Positions 6,275 through 14,310 of a stretch of 17,176 nt of DNA are shown in pieces (position 1 is the stretch's first letter; every line of letters begins with the position of its first letter). The notes under the pieces were generated by a model that saw only the letters and a list, made by a program, of their open reading frames with translations, made no database searches and was not told the origin of the DNA. The DNA lies in NCBI GenBank assembly GCA_036443405.1, contig JAZFYD010000005.1, forward strand, positions 1-17,176. The letters are read 5' to 3'. Source of the stretch: JAZFYD01 sp036443405. Its GTDB lineage: Bacteria; Planctomycetota; PLA2. Both the position numbers and the translations under genes were made by a program.

Positions 6275-7558
6275 GTGGGGCAGTTCGCGAATCTTGGGCG
6301 TGAAGCCGGGCGTGGTTGGGTCAGGGTCGCGGTAGCCGCCACGCTGCTGTTGGCCGCCCAGGCCGGCGCAGAGGATGCGCCCTCCAAATCCGGTTACGAG
6401 GACGTCCCGGCGTTCGGCGGTCCGAGCAGCACCGGCGAGATGCTGAAGGAAGACGACGCGGACAAGACGACTTGGCTGCGTGCGCCGAGCCTCGACAAGG
6501 CACTCGAATCGTGGTTCGCGTACAAAAAACGCCTCAAGAAAGAGCACGGCCTCGCGATCGGAGTGGACTACACCGGCTATTTCTTGGGAGTCAACGAAAG
6601 CCCCGGCGAGACCAGCGCGGGAAGCGGCATGGCGCGGCTGTTCGGTAACTGGTCCCTCACCGGCGACGGCGAGAAAAGCAACGGCAGCATCGTGTTCAAG
6701 GTGGAGCACCGCCACCGCTACACCGACATCCCGGCCAACGCGCTCGGTTTCGAAGCCGGCGCCAACACGCTGCTGGCGCCGCCGTTCGGCAATCAGGCAC
6801 TGCTGCTCACCAACCTCTACTGGCAACAGCGAAACAAGAGCGGCAAACTCAACTTTGTTGCGGGGGTCGTCGACGCCACGGACTACCTGAACATCTACGG
6901 CCTGATCAACCCGTGGACGCACTTCACCAACTTCGAGTTCTCCACGGGAACGACCATCGCGGTCCCGAACCAGGGACTCGGCGCGGCGTTCGGCGCGGCG
7001 CTGAGCGAGAATCTCTACGTCATCGGGGGCCTGGCCGACGCGAACGCGGACCCATCTAGCCCCGACGACATGTTCGACTCGTTCTTCAGCGACCACGAGT
7101 TCTTCACGCACGTCGAGCTTGGCTGGTACTCGTCGTACGGGCGCCGCTATTTCGACAACGTGCACGTGACCGCGTGGCATCAGGACGAACGCGACGGCGC
7201 CGGCGTCCCCGACAGTTGGGGCGTCGCGTTCTCCGCGACCAAGTTCATCGACGACAAGATCATGCCGTTTCTGCGCGCCGGTTACTCCGACGGCGGCGCC
7301 GCGATCATGAAGACGTCGGTTACCGCCGGCGTCGGTTTCTACAACCCGAAAAACAGCGACCTGCTTGCGATCGGCCTCGGATGGGCCGAGCCGTTTAGCG
7401 GGTTGCGCGATCAATACACAATCGAGATCTTCTACCGTCTGCAGATCGCCGAGAGCCTCGCGCTCACGCCGGATGTGCAACTGGTGATCGATCCGTCGCT
7501 GAACCCGAGCGAGGACACCCTGTTCTTCTTCGGGTTTCGCCTGAGGCTCACGTTCTGA
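6275..7558 (+). CDS. OprB-family carbohydrate porin
   Basis: From GTG at 6275 the protein has about 427 residues. A Sec signal peptide (RGWVRVAVAATLLLAAQAGA, cleavage before ED) is followed by a beta-rich chain of alternating hydrophobic strands with many aromatic residues. The C-terminal segment LALTPDVQLVIDPSLNP, then FFFGFRLRLTF ending in Phe, is typical of OprB-type outer-membrane porins that let sugars diffuse into the periplasm. The same frame is open back to GTG 6170, but that would put 35 unlikely residues before the signal peptide and place the candidate promoter inside the coding region. With the 6275 start there is no room for a ribosome site, so the mRNA may be leaderless. The propeller gene follows 14 bases after the stop, indicating co-transcription. 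The carried solute is unknown. Confidence 0.85.
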   Translation: MGQFANLGREAGRGWVRVAVAATLLLAAQAGAEDAPSKSGYEDVPAFGGPSSTGEMLKEDDADKTTWLRAPSLDKALESWFAYKKRLKKEHGLAIGVDYTGYFLGVNESPGETSAGSGMARLFGNWSLTGDGEKSNGSIVFKVEHRHRYTDIPANALGFEAGANTLLAPPFGNQALLLTNLYWQQRNKSGKLNFVAGVVDATDYLNIYGLINPWTHFTNFEFSTGTTIAVPNQGLGAAFGAALSENLYVIGGLADANADPSSPDDMFDSFFSDHEFFTHVELGWYSSYGRRYFDNVHVTAWHQDERDGAGVPDSWGVAFSATKFIDDKIMPFLRAGYSDGGAAIMKTSVTAGVGFYNPKNSDLLAIGLGWAEPFSGLRDQYTIEIFYRLQIAESLALTPDVQLVIDPSLNPSEDTLFFFGFRLRLTF

Positions 7559-7572
7559 GAAGAGGAGTGGAC

Positions 7573-10500
7573 ATGAAATCCCTAATCACCGGAATGCTCG
7601 TTACCTGCTTCGCGGCGGGGATCGCGATCGCGCAGGATCCGGGACCGGCCGTACCGCGCCAGATCCAGGCGCTGGAATGGCGCTGCATCGGGCCGCACGT
7701 CGGCGTCCGCGGCTGCGGGGTCGCGGTGCATCCGACCGATCGCAACGTCTTCTTCCTCGCCCACTCCTCTGGCGGTGTCTGGAAAACCGAGGATGCCGGC
7801 CAGTACTGGCTTCCGATCACCGATCACCAGATCAACGTTGGTCCCGTCGGAGCGATCGCAATCTCGCCGACCAAGCCTGACGTCATGTACATCGGAACCG
7901 GCGAACCGCAGTTACGCGACTGCGTGAGCTGGGGCGATGGCGCGTACAAAACGGTCAACGGCGGCAAAACCTGGAAGCACATCGGGTTGAAGGCGACGCG
8001 TCACATCGCGCGTGTGCGCATTCATCCCACGAATCCGGATCTTGTGTACGTGGCCGCCATCGGCAACCCGTTCGGCCCGAGCAAGGACCGCGGCATCTAC
8101 CGCACAAGCGACGGCGGCAAGACCTGGAAGCAGATCTTCTTCAAACACGAGCAGGCCGGCGTGATCGACCTCGTCATGTGCGACCACGACCCGAGCGTGC
8201 TCTATGCGTCGACGTTCCAGTGCTTCCGCCGCACGTGGGGTTTGAAAGCCGGAGGCCCGAACAGCGGCATATTCAGATCCACCGACGGCGGCGATACCTG
8301 GACGGATCTCACGAAGAAGCCCGGACTGCCCACGGGCGATTGGGGCCGGGTCGGGCTCGCCCATTCGAAGACGATGCCCAACCGGATCTCCGCGCTGATC
8401 GATTCGAAAGAGAAAAACGGCCTCTATCAATCCGAGGATGGCGGCGACACCTGGACTTATGTCTCCGACAACATCGACATCACGCAGCGCCCGTTTTATT
8501 ACCACCACCTGCACGCCAGCCCGCACGACGGCGATGAACTCTGGGTGCTCTCCAACAAACTCTGGCAATCCCTGGACGGCGGCAAAACCTGGAAACAACG
8601 ATCCGGCACCAAGGACGACTTCCACGATCTGCAGTTCGACCCGAACGACAAGGACCGCATGATCATCACGCACGACGGCGGTGCGATGGTCACCATGAAT
8701 CGCGGTAAGACATGGTCGACGCCGTTCACGCAGCCGAATCAGCAGATCTACCGGGTCGATGTCGACGACGAGTTCCCCTACAACCTCGCAGGCAGTTGCC
8801 AGGACCAAATCGGCTACATGGTGCCGTCGGCTTCGATCTACGGCGGCATCGCGCTGTCCGAGGTGACCGTCATCGGCAGCGGCGAATCCGGTCAGGTCAT
8901 CCGGCATCCGAACGATCCGAACATCCTGTTCCACCTGGCTCAGAGCACGTTTGCTTATGGAGGCTGCCCCATCCAGCGCATCAATCTGAAGACCGGGCAG
9001 TGGGAGCACGTCAACGTCTGGCCGGCGTCCACGTTCGGGCGGGGCCAGAGCGCGGCGAAGTACCGCTTCAACTGGCACGCGCCGATGGTCCTCGATCCGT
9101 TCGACGCGGAGACGCTCTACACCGCCGCGGAGGTCGTGTTCCGAAGCCGGGACCGTGGCAACAGTTGGGAAGTGATCAGCCCGGTGCTGACGAAGGACGA
9201 CGAGTCGAAGCAGCAGGCCGGCGGCTCCCCCTCGTCGTTCGAGACCTCCGGGCAAGAGGCCTACAACACTATCCACCGCATGGCAGCCTCGACGGTGCAA
9301 CAAGGCGTCATGTGGACCGGCAGCGACGACGGCCTCGTGCATCTCACGAAGGACGGAGGCAAGACCTGGAACAAGGTCGGCCCCGATCTTCCCGAGGACT
9401 CGGACATCTACGAGATCGAGGCTTCGCCGCATGACGCGGCCACGGCGTACATGGCGATCACCCGCTATCGCACCGCGAACGACTTCAAGCCGTACATCTT
9501 CAAGACCAACGACTTTGGCGCGACCTGGACCGACCTGAGTCCGAACTTCCCCCAGACCGAAATCACGCGCACGATTCGCCAGGACACGGTGCGCAAGGAC
9601 CTGCTCTTTGTCGGCACCGAGACCGGCATATTCTTCTCACCCAACGACGGCTCGACGTGGCATCGGATGAACGTCAACCTGCCCGCCGTCGCGGTCCACG
9701 ACATCAAGGTGAAACACGAGGACCTCTGCATCGCCACCTTCGGCCGAAGCTTTTGGATTCTCGACGACATCAGCCCGCTGCGCCAGATGAGCGCGGCGAC
9801 GGTGACGAAGGCGGCGCACCTGTTCAAACCGCGGACCCACGTGCGGCTCGGCATCAACTGGTGGGCGCTGTACGGCGGCGGCGTCGGTGGCGGACAGAAG
9901 AACTACTTCGTCCAAAACGGCCGCGTTGGACACACGTTCATCGAGCTCGGGGTCGTCAACGGCGAGCGCAAGCGCCAGTATCTGGATTCCGGCGGCGCGC
10001 GGCCGTACGGCGCGATCATCTACTACACCCTCGGCGAGGACGCGAAGGACGTCAGCCTGAGCCTTCTGGACAAGGACGACAAGTTGATCCGCACCTACGA
10101 GGGCGATGCGGTGGGCAAGAAGACGGGACTCAACCGGATGGTGTGGGGAATGACCTACGCCGACGCCATTCGTGTTCCGGGCAAGCCGCCCGCGGGCATC
10201 ACCGTCCAGGCGAAACCGGGCACGTACAAGGCCAAACTCACGGTGAACGGGGAGTCCCAGGTGCAAACGTTCTCGATTCGGATGAGCCCGAACGAAACGT
10301 GGACACAAGCGGACGCCGACGCGCGCTTCGATCTCTGGTGGCGCGTGCGGACGATCACCGACAACGCCAACCGGGAGATCATCGCGGCGATGAAGGCCGC
10401 CGAGGCGGCCGGCGAGGGGTCCGAGATCGCGAAGCAGGCGGATGCGTTCATCACCGAGCTCGTGCCGAAGGGCAAGAACCTCTCGCAGATCGCGAACGAA

Positions 10501-10662
10501 CCCGCGAGGCTGCTTTCGAAGCTGACCACCGTTCACTGGATGCTCTTCCACAGCGAGGGCCGCCCCACGAAGTCTGCCTACGCGGTGATCGACGTCATGG
10601 ACGCCGAGATCAACAAGCAGATCGCTGGTTGGAAGGAGTTCCTGAAGAACGCGCAGAAGTAA
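7573..10662 (+). CDS. Secreted VPS10/sortilin-like Asp-box beta-propeller protein
   Basis: This encodes 1,029 residues. ATG 7573 is chosen because AGAGGAG ends 5 nt upstream; GTG 7567 is also in frame. A signal peptide (MKSLITGMLVTCFAAGIAIA, then Q) directs export. Residues 20 to about 730 carry eleven Asp-box-like motifs, such as NGGKTW, SDGGKTW, TDGGDTW, EDGGDTW, LDGGKTW, KDGGKTW and DFGATW, implying sialidase- or VPS10-type propellers. An Ig-like segment follows near 820-920 (ending SIRMSPNETW), then a helical C-terminal region. Relatives are usually named glycosyl hydrolase or VPS10-domain protein, but Asp-boxes are structural and I see no sialidase arginine triad, so enzyme activity is unproven. 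Its position directly after the porin suggests a shared envelope function such as glycan binding or uptake; that is inference. Confidence 0.88.
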   Translation: MKSLITGMLVTCFAAGIAIAQDPGPAVPRQIQALEWRCIGPHVGVRGCGVAVHPTDRNVFFLAHSSGGVWKTEDAGQYWLPITDHQINVGPVGAIAISPTKPDVMYIGTGEPQLRDCVSWGDGAYKTVNGGKTWKHIGLKATRHIARVRIHPTNPDLVYVAAIGNPFGPSKDRGIYRTSDGGKTWKQIFFKHEQAGVIDLVMCDHDPSVLYASTFQCFRRTWGLKAGGPNSGIFRSTDGGDTWTDLTKKPGLPTGDWGRVGLAHSKTMPNRISALIDSKEKNGLYQSEDGGDTWTYVSDNIDITQRPFYYHHLHASPHDGDELWVLSNKLWQSLDGGKTWKQRSGTKDDFHDLQFDPNDKDRMIITHDGGAMVTMNRGKTWSTPFTQPNQQIYRVDVDDEFPYNLAGSCQDQIGYMVPSASIYGGIALSEVTVIGSGESGQVIRHPNDPNILFHLAQSTFAYGGCPIQRINLKTGQWEHVNVWPASTFGRGQSAAKYRFNWHAPMVLDPFDAETLYTAAEVVFRSRDRGNSWEVISPVLTKDDESKQQAGGSPSSFETSGQEAYNTIHRMAASTVQQGVMWTGSDDGLVHLTKDGGKTWNKVGPDLPEDSDIYEIEASPHDAATAYMAITRYRTANDFKPYIFKTNDFGATWTDLSPNFPQTEITRTIRQDTVRKDLLFVGTETGIFFSPNDGSTWHRMNVNLPAVAVHDIKVKHEDLCIATFGRSFWILDDISPLRQMSAATVTKAAHLFKPRTHVRLGINWWALYGGGVGGGQKNYFVQNGRVGHTFIELGVVNGERKRQYLDSGGARPYGAIIYYTLGEDAKDVSLSLLDKDDKLIRTYEGDAVGKKTGLNRMVWGMTYADAIRVPGKPPAGITVQAKPGTYKAKLTVNGESQVQTFSIRMSPNETWTQADADARFDLWWRVRTITDNANREIIAAMKAAEAAGEGSEIAKQADAFITELVPKGKNLSQIANEPARLLSKLTTVHWMLFHSEGRPTKSAYAVIDVMDAEINKQIAGWKEFLKNAQK

Positions 10663-10687
10663 CGCGCGTCCGACCGCGTCCGGCACC

Positions 10688-11227
10688 ATGAGACTCCCGC
10701 AACTCACTCGCGTCCTGCATCGCTGGGGCAGCGTCATCGTCTTGGTGCCGCTGCTCCTGGTGATCCCCACAGGAATCCTGCTGCTTCTGAAAAAGGAGTT
10801 CGCGTGGATCCAGCCACCGACCCGGACCGGCACCGCCGACCAGCCCGGTACGACAAACCTGGACCTTTCGTTCGAGCGCATCCTGGAGATCTCCCGCGGC
10901 GTTCCCGAGACGGAGATCCAAACGTGGGACGACGTCGACCGTCTCGACGTTCGTCCGGGCAGGGGCATGCTGAAGGTTCGGTCCAAGAACCGCTGGGAGA
11001 TTCAGCTCGATGCCAAGACAGGTGAGATCCTCCAAGTCGCCTACCGCCGCTCCGACCTGATCGAAAGCCTGCACGACGGTTCGTTTTTTCACGATGACGC
11101 CAAACTCTGGGTGCTGCTGCCCAACGCCCTCGTGCTGCTCGGAATGCTGGGGACAGGCGCCTACCTGTTCCTGCTCCCCCATCTGGCGAAACGAAAACGC
11201 AGGCAAAACGCGAATCAGACCGAGTAG
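10688..11227 (+). CDS. PepSY-associated transmembrane protein
   Basis: This 179-residue inner-membrane protein has a helix at about 15-35 (SVIVLVPLLLVIPTGILLLL), a soluble domain of about 100 residues, and a second helix near 144-165 (LWVLLPNALVLLGMLGTGAYLFLL), ending in a basic tail (KRKRR). LHRWG at the start and LHDGSFFHDDAKLW before the second helix match PepSY-associated TM proteins. The middle part (WEIQLDAKTGEILQVAYRR) resembles a PepSY unit. Such proteins occur with metal/siderophore uptake or redox systems, but no such partner is present here. ATG at 10688 follows the propeller stop by 25 bases and has no clear ribosome site; it is probably the third gene of the operon. It converges on the SGNH gene with only 8 bases between stop codons. 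Confidence 0.82.
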   Translation: MRLPQLTRVLHRWGSVIVLVPLLLVIPTGILLLLKKEFAWIQPPTRTGTADQPGTTNLDLSFERILEISRGVPETEIQTWDDVDRLDVRPGRGMLKVRSKNRWEIQLDAKTGEILQVAYRRSDLIESLHDGSFFHDDAKLWVLLPNALVLLGMLGTGAYLFLLPHLAKRKRRQNANQTE

Positions 11228-11235
11228 TCCTACGC

Positions 11236-12333
11236 TCAGCGATCGCCGCCCAGGATCTCCGTCCACACGAAACGCGCAAGACGATCGTGCCCATCCGCGT
11301 TGAGGTGGCCGTCGCGGAAGCGATGAGTTGCTGGCAGTGGCGGCACCTGACGCGGGGAGACACCTCGCGAGTCGAGTTCCTTCCGGAGCCACTCGCGCTC
11401 TTCGATTACTACGTGGAGTTCACACCCGTCATACAGCTCAGCGAGGCGGCGGCCTGACTCCTTCACGATCGCGGCAAGGAGATCGTAATGCCGCCGCTCG
11501 ATCGGCGCAGGATTCCGGTGCAATCTTCGGTAGAGCGCCGAACCATCCAACCAGTTCTTGGGGTCGGACGCGCGCGCGGGCGCACGATGTAGCGATCCCG
11601 ACGGGCCCAGCTCGAAGAGTTGACTGCGTCGGTCGAACCAGACAAGACCCGCGGCGCGGCGGAGGTGGTCCGGAATCAAGTAGTACACGGCGACCACGCG
11701 ACCAACGGGTTTCACAGCCGCGGCAACGTGCCCCTCCTCGAGCAGGAGCAACATGTGGTGGGTGCCGTACCCGCCGAGCCCGAAGTTATAGGCCCGGACA
11801 CGGCCGTCCGAAAGCGCCACGACGCGGCTCGACGTCGTTTCCGAGTCGTTCACTCCCTCGCCGAATGTGTTGGAACCGCCGAAAAACAAGACAGTTCGAG
11901 TCGGGTCCGTCGCCTCAAGCGTCGTCCGGAGGCGATTCCGATCGATCGTGTACTGCGCCTCGAAGATCACCCTGTCGTCCGACTTCCGCGCCACGTACGG
12001 CCCCCCGGGATTCGCGCGAGTTCCGAGCACCGGATCCCTCGTGCCAAACCCGGGCGTAACGTAGTGGGACACGGGCTGCTTAGCGGTCTTCTTGAGAGTC
12101 CAAAAGCCGAGTTCGATCAGAGTGACTGCGAAGAGAAGCGCCGAAAGCCCGAGCAGGAGTTTTCGTGCGATGCGCTGCCGTATCGCAAACGTCCACACCA
12201 CCGCGATGAGAGTCGCGAGCCCGAGCACCGTGAAGAAGTCGGTGTGCCCGCTCATCACGCGATGCCGGATCACCGCACCGCCCCCGAGCGTCACGCCCAC
12301 GGCGACCAACACTGGCTGCAAGCGGCGCGGCAT
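11236..12333 (-). CDS. Membrane-anchored SGNH/GDSL-type hydrolase
   Basis: From ATG 12333 the protein has 365 residues. Three hydrophobic segments (about 8-23, 33-50, 58-79) anchor it, followed by a probably extracytoplasmic SGNH fold. Block I is VLFFGGSNTFGEG with Ser154 as the likely nucleophile; NFGLGGYGTHHML (from Asn183) fits the later oxyanion blocks; and DGHLNADGH supplies Asp341 and His343. Family members are esterases, acyltransferases or deacetylases acting on lipids, glycans or peptidoglycan; which applies here cannot be told. The start at 12333 has GAGGGG about 6 nt upstream, while ATG 12351 has none. The gene follows the PepSY-like lipoprotein on the same strand after a 63-base gap. 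Confidence 0.82.
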   Translation of the reverse strand: MPRRLQPVLVAVGVTLGGGAVIRHRVMSGHTDFFTVLGLATLIAVVWTFAIRQRIARKLLLGLSALLFAVTLIELGFWTLKKTAKQPVSHYVTPGFGTRDPVLGTRANPGGPYVARKSDDRVIFEAQYTIDRNRLRTTLEATDPTRTVLFFGGSNTFGEGVNDSETTSSRVVALSDGRVRAYNFGLGGYGTHHMLLLLEEGHVAAAVKPVGRVVAVYYLIPDHLRRAAGLVWFDRRSQLFELGPSGSLHRAPARASDPKNWLDGSALYRRLHRNPAPIERRHYDLLAAIVKESGRRLAELYDGCELHVVIEEREWLRKELDSRGVSPRQVPPLPATHRFRDGHLNADGHDRLARFVWTEILGGDR

Positions 12334-12396
12334 GACGGTCCCCTCGGGCATGGCGAGCGGAGCGTAGCAAACGTCTTGCCCTCGCCCCGCAACTCC

Positions 12397-12972
12397 CTAC
12401 TTCAGCGGAATCTCGATCTCGGCTTTGGCTTCGCGAACCGCACGGATGACCTTGCCGTCCGGTGTGACCACCATCTTGTAGCGTCCGCCGTTCTTCGTCG
12501 ACTTGACGTGGTACGTGCTGACGCCGTAGCGCTCCACGACCTCGACACTCCTGAACTCCGATCCGGGCACCGCGGCTAGACCCGCATCGACAACACCGTC
12601 CGGCGCGTCCGCGCGACCGATCTCCTTCTCGCTCTCGATGAGCGTGCCGTCGGGCGTGAACACGAACTCGTAACCAACGCTGCCCTTGGTCATCTTGACC
12701 TCGTAGGCGTGCTTCTTGCCGATGATCTCTTTCTCCGCGCCGGTCACCGTACCGCCGGGCAACGCCGCCTTCGCCGCGTCCATGACGACCTTCGGAACCT
12801 GCGACAGTTCGATGTCCGCCTCGATCTCGATGATCCTGCCGTCACGATCCGCCTCGATCTCCATCCAACCGTCCGGCTTACCGATGTCGTACAACTCGAT
12901 CGCCTCCTTCGGAAGACGCGACGCACACGCTGCGATCAACACCAACAGCGAGAGACTCAGACCTTTCCTCAT
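12397..12972 (-). CDS. Lipoprotein with tandem PepSY-like domains
   Basis: From ATG 12972 (AAAGGA 8 nt upstream) the product has 191 residues. A short signal peptide, MRKGLSLSLLVLIAAC, ends in a lipobox with Cys16, so it should be a lipid-anchored periplasmic or outer-membrane protein. The mature part has two PepSY-like units, about 58-117 (VPKVVMDAAKAALPGG to FTPDGTLIESE) and 124-180 (ending VTPDGKVIRAV). A third partial unit lies before them (ADRDGRIIEIE). Such domains are related to beta-lactamase-inhibitor-like folds and often serve as protease-inhibiting or ligand-binding modules; the target is unknown. ATG 12978 and TTG 12996 are upstream alternatives. It is the first gene of a minus-strand pair with the SGNH gene and is divergent from the DUF2235 gene. 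Confidence 0.85.
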   Translation of the reverse strand: MRKGLSLSLLVLIAACASRLPKEAIELYDIGKPDGWMEIEADRDGRIIEIEADIELSQVPKVVMDAAKAALPGGTVTGAEKEIIGKKHAYEVKMTKGSVGYEFVFTPDGTLIESEKEIGRADAPDGVVDAGLAAVPGSEFRSVEVVERYGVSTYHVKSTKNGGRYKMVVTPDGKVIRAVREAKAEIEIPLK

Positions 12973-13160
12973 GGTCATGTTCCTTTCCGTGAGCAAAGAC
13001 CATAACCGAGCAAAGCGGAAGCCGCTGACCTAGAGCCGTTTTGCGACCTGGGCAAGCGGAATCGGACCGCTGCCCCAACATCCAAGGCAGCCGATCATCT
13101 ACCATGGCGCCGGATCGGGGCAGGCCATCGACCGTGCACGCGCGCAAGAAGGGAGACCGC

Positions 13161-14204
13161 ATGCCGAAAAACATCGTCGTGTTTTCAGACGGCACCGGAC
13201 AAGAGGGCGGCAAGGGGCACAACACCAACGTCTACCGCCTGTTCAACATGATCACGGACCGATCGCCGGAGCAGATCGGGTTCTATGACCGTGGACTCGG
13301 GACCGGCATACGCAAGATCACCGGCTCGATCGTCGGCGCGGGGATGTCGAAGAACATCCGGGAGTGCTACCAGTTCATCTTCGAGAACTTCCGCGCGGGC
13401 GATCAGATCTACTTATTCGGTTTCAGCCGCGGCGCCGCAACCGTGCGCAGCCTGTCCGCGTTTATCCACATGTTCGGGATCCTCCCGAAATCTAGGCCCG
13501 AGCTGATCAAGCAGGCCTACAAGATCTACGAGAAGGGCTACGGGACAAAACGCACGGCGCGCGCGACGAAGTTCCTGTCCCAACACCACACGATGTGGAC
13601 CAAAGTGAAGTTCCTCGGCGTGTGGGACACCGTGGCCGCGCTCGGCGTTCCGTTCCGCACGATCGATGTGTTGATCGACCGCCTCCCAGGCGGCAGACAC
13701 AAGTTTCACGATTTCGCGTTGAGCCCGTGCGTGGAGTTCGCGCGCCACGCGCTCGCGATCGACGACGAACGAAAGACGTTCCACCCGCTTCTGTGGAAGG
13801 AGATCGACGACAAGGAACAGGACAAGAAGGACAAGCAGGACAAACAGGTCATGAAGCAGGTGTGGTTCTGCGGGATGCACACCGACGTCGGCGGCGGTTA
13901 CCCCGAGTCCGGGCTGTCAGACACCGCGCTGGAATGGATGCTCGATGAAGCCGAGCACAAGGGGCTTCACATCCACAAGAAGCTCAACATCGACCCGAAG
14001 CCGAATGGCGAGATGCACAACTCGCGCTCCGGTTTCCCCGGCTCGATCTTCCGCCACGAACAGCGGTCGTGGCCCGCCGGCCGCAAAGACGGCCCGGTGA
14101 TTCACAAGAGCGTCCAAGAGCGCACCAAGAACCAGGACAACAAGGACAGCCCGCCGTACAAGCCGTGGATCATGGGCCTCAGTCCGAAGGTCGAAGGCGA
14201 GTAA
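13161..14204 (+). CDS. DUF2235 alpha/beta hydrolase (Tle1-like phospholipase fold)
   Basis: This encodes 347 residues from ATG 13161, which has GGGAG 5 nt upstream; the frame is open further back to 13041. The DUF2235 pattern is complete: IVVFSDGTGQ at the N-terminus, nucleophile elbow GFSRGA with Ser89, GVWDTVAALG with Asp156, and GMHTDVGGGYPESGLSD with His240. Family members include Tle1-type phospholipases of type VI secretion and many stand-alone hydrolases. There is no signal peptide and no VgrG, immunity or secretion gene nearby, so a cytoplasmic esterase or lipase is more likely than an effector. A lysine/aspartate-rich stretch (DDKEQDKKDKQDKQ, about 216-229) is an apparent low-complexity surface insertion. 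Probably monocistronic, with a candidate terminator after it. Confidence 0.88.
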   Translation: MPKNIVVFSDGTGQEGGKGHNTNVYRLFNMITDRSPEQIGFYDRGLGTGIRKITGSIVGAGMSKNIRECYQFIFENFRAGDQIYLFGFSRGAATVRSLSAFIHMFGILPKSRPELIKQAYKIYEKGYGTKRTARATKFLSQHHTMWTKVKFLGVWDTVAALGVPFRTIDVLIDRLPGGRHKFHDFALSPCVEFARHALAIDDERKTFHPLLWKEIDDKEQDKKDKQDKQVMKQVWFCGMHTDVGGGYPESGLSDTALEWMLDEAEHKGLHIHKKLNIDPKPNGEMHNSRSGFPGSIFRHEQRSWPAGRKDGPVIHKSVQERTKNQDNKDSPPYKPWIMGLSPKVEGE

Positions 14205-14223
14205 CGGCGCGGAGGTCGCTGGC

Positions 14224-14256
14224 CCAACAGGCGACGCTGTTGGAGCGAGGAGTTTT
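14224..14256 (+). terminator. Possible intrinsic terminator after the DUF2235 gene
   Basis: CCAACAG (14224-14230) and CTGTTGG (14237-14243) form a perfect 7-bp stem with a 6-nt loop, 20 bases after the stop codon. A TTTT run occurs at 14253-14256, about 9 bases beyond the stem. The distance weakens the case. Confidence 0.4.
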
Positions 14257-14310
14257 GGGCGCGCCGACGCGGAATCTCGCGCTGCGCCGCGCCGTCGGTA
14301 CCCTGCGCGG

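Noticed and set aside
5942..7480. Very long open frame (512 codons) antisense to the porin gene
   Set aside because: It has no recognisable domain, and its composition (Arg/Asp/Val/Ala-rich) is that expected from the complement of a GC-rich gene. The porin in the other strand has a signal peptide and family motifs.
7912..9432. 506-codon frame antisense to the propeller gene
   Set aside because: It is a shadow of the strongly supported Asp-box protein, with repetitive complements of the GGKTW codons and no ribosome site or domain.
13161..14204. Type VI secretion effector of the Tle1 class
   Set aside because: The fold fits, but there is no VgrG, PAAR, adaptor or immunity gene in the neighbourhood. 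I keep only the DUF2235 hydrolase call.
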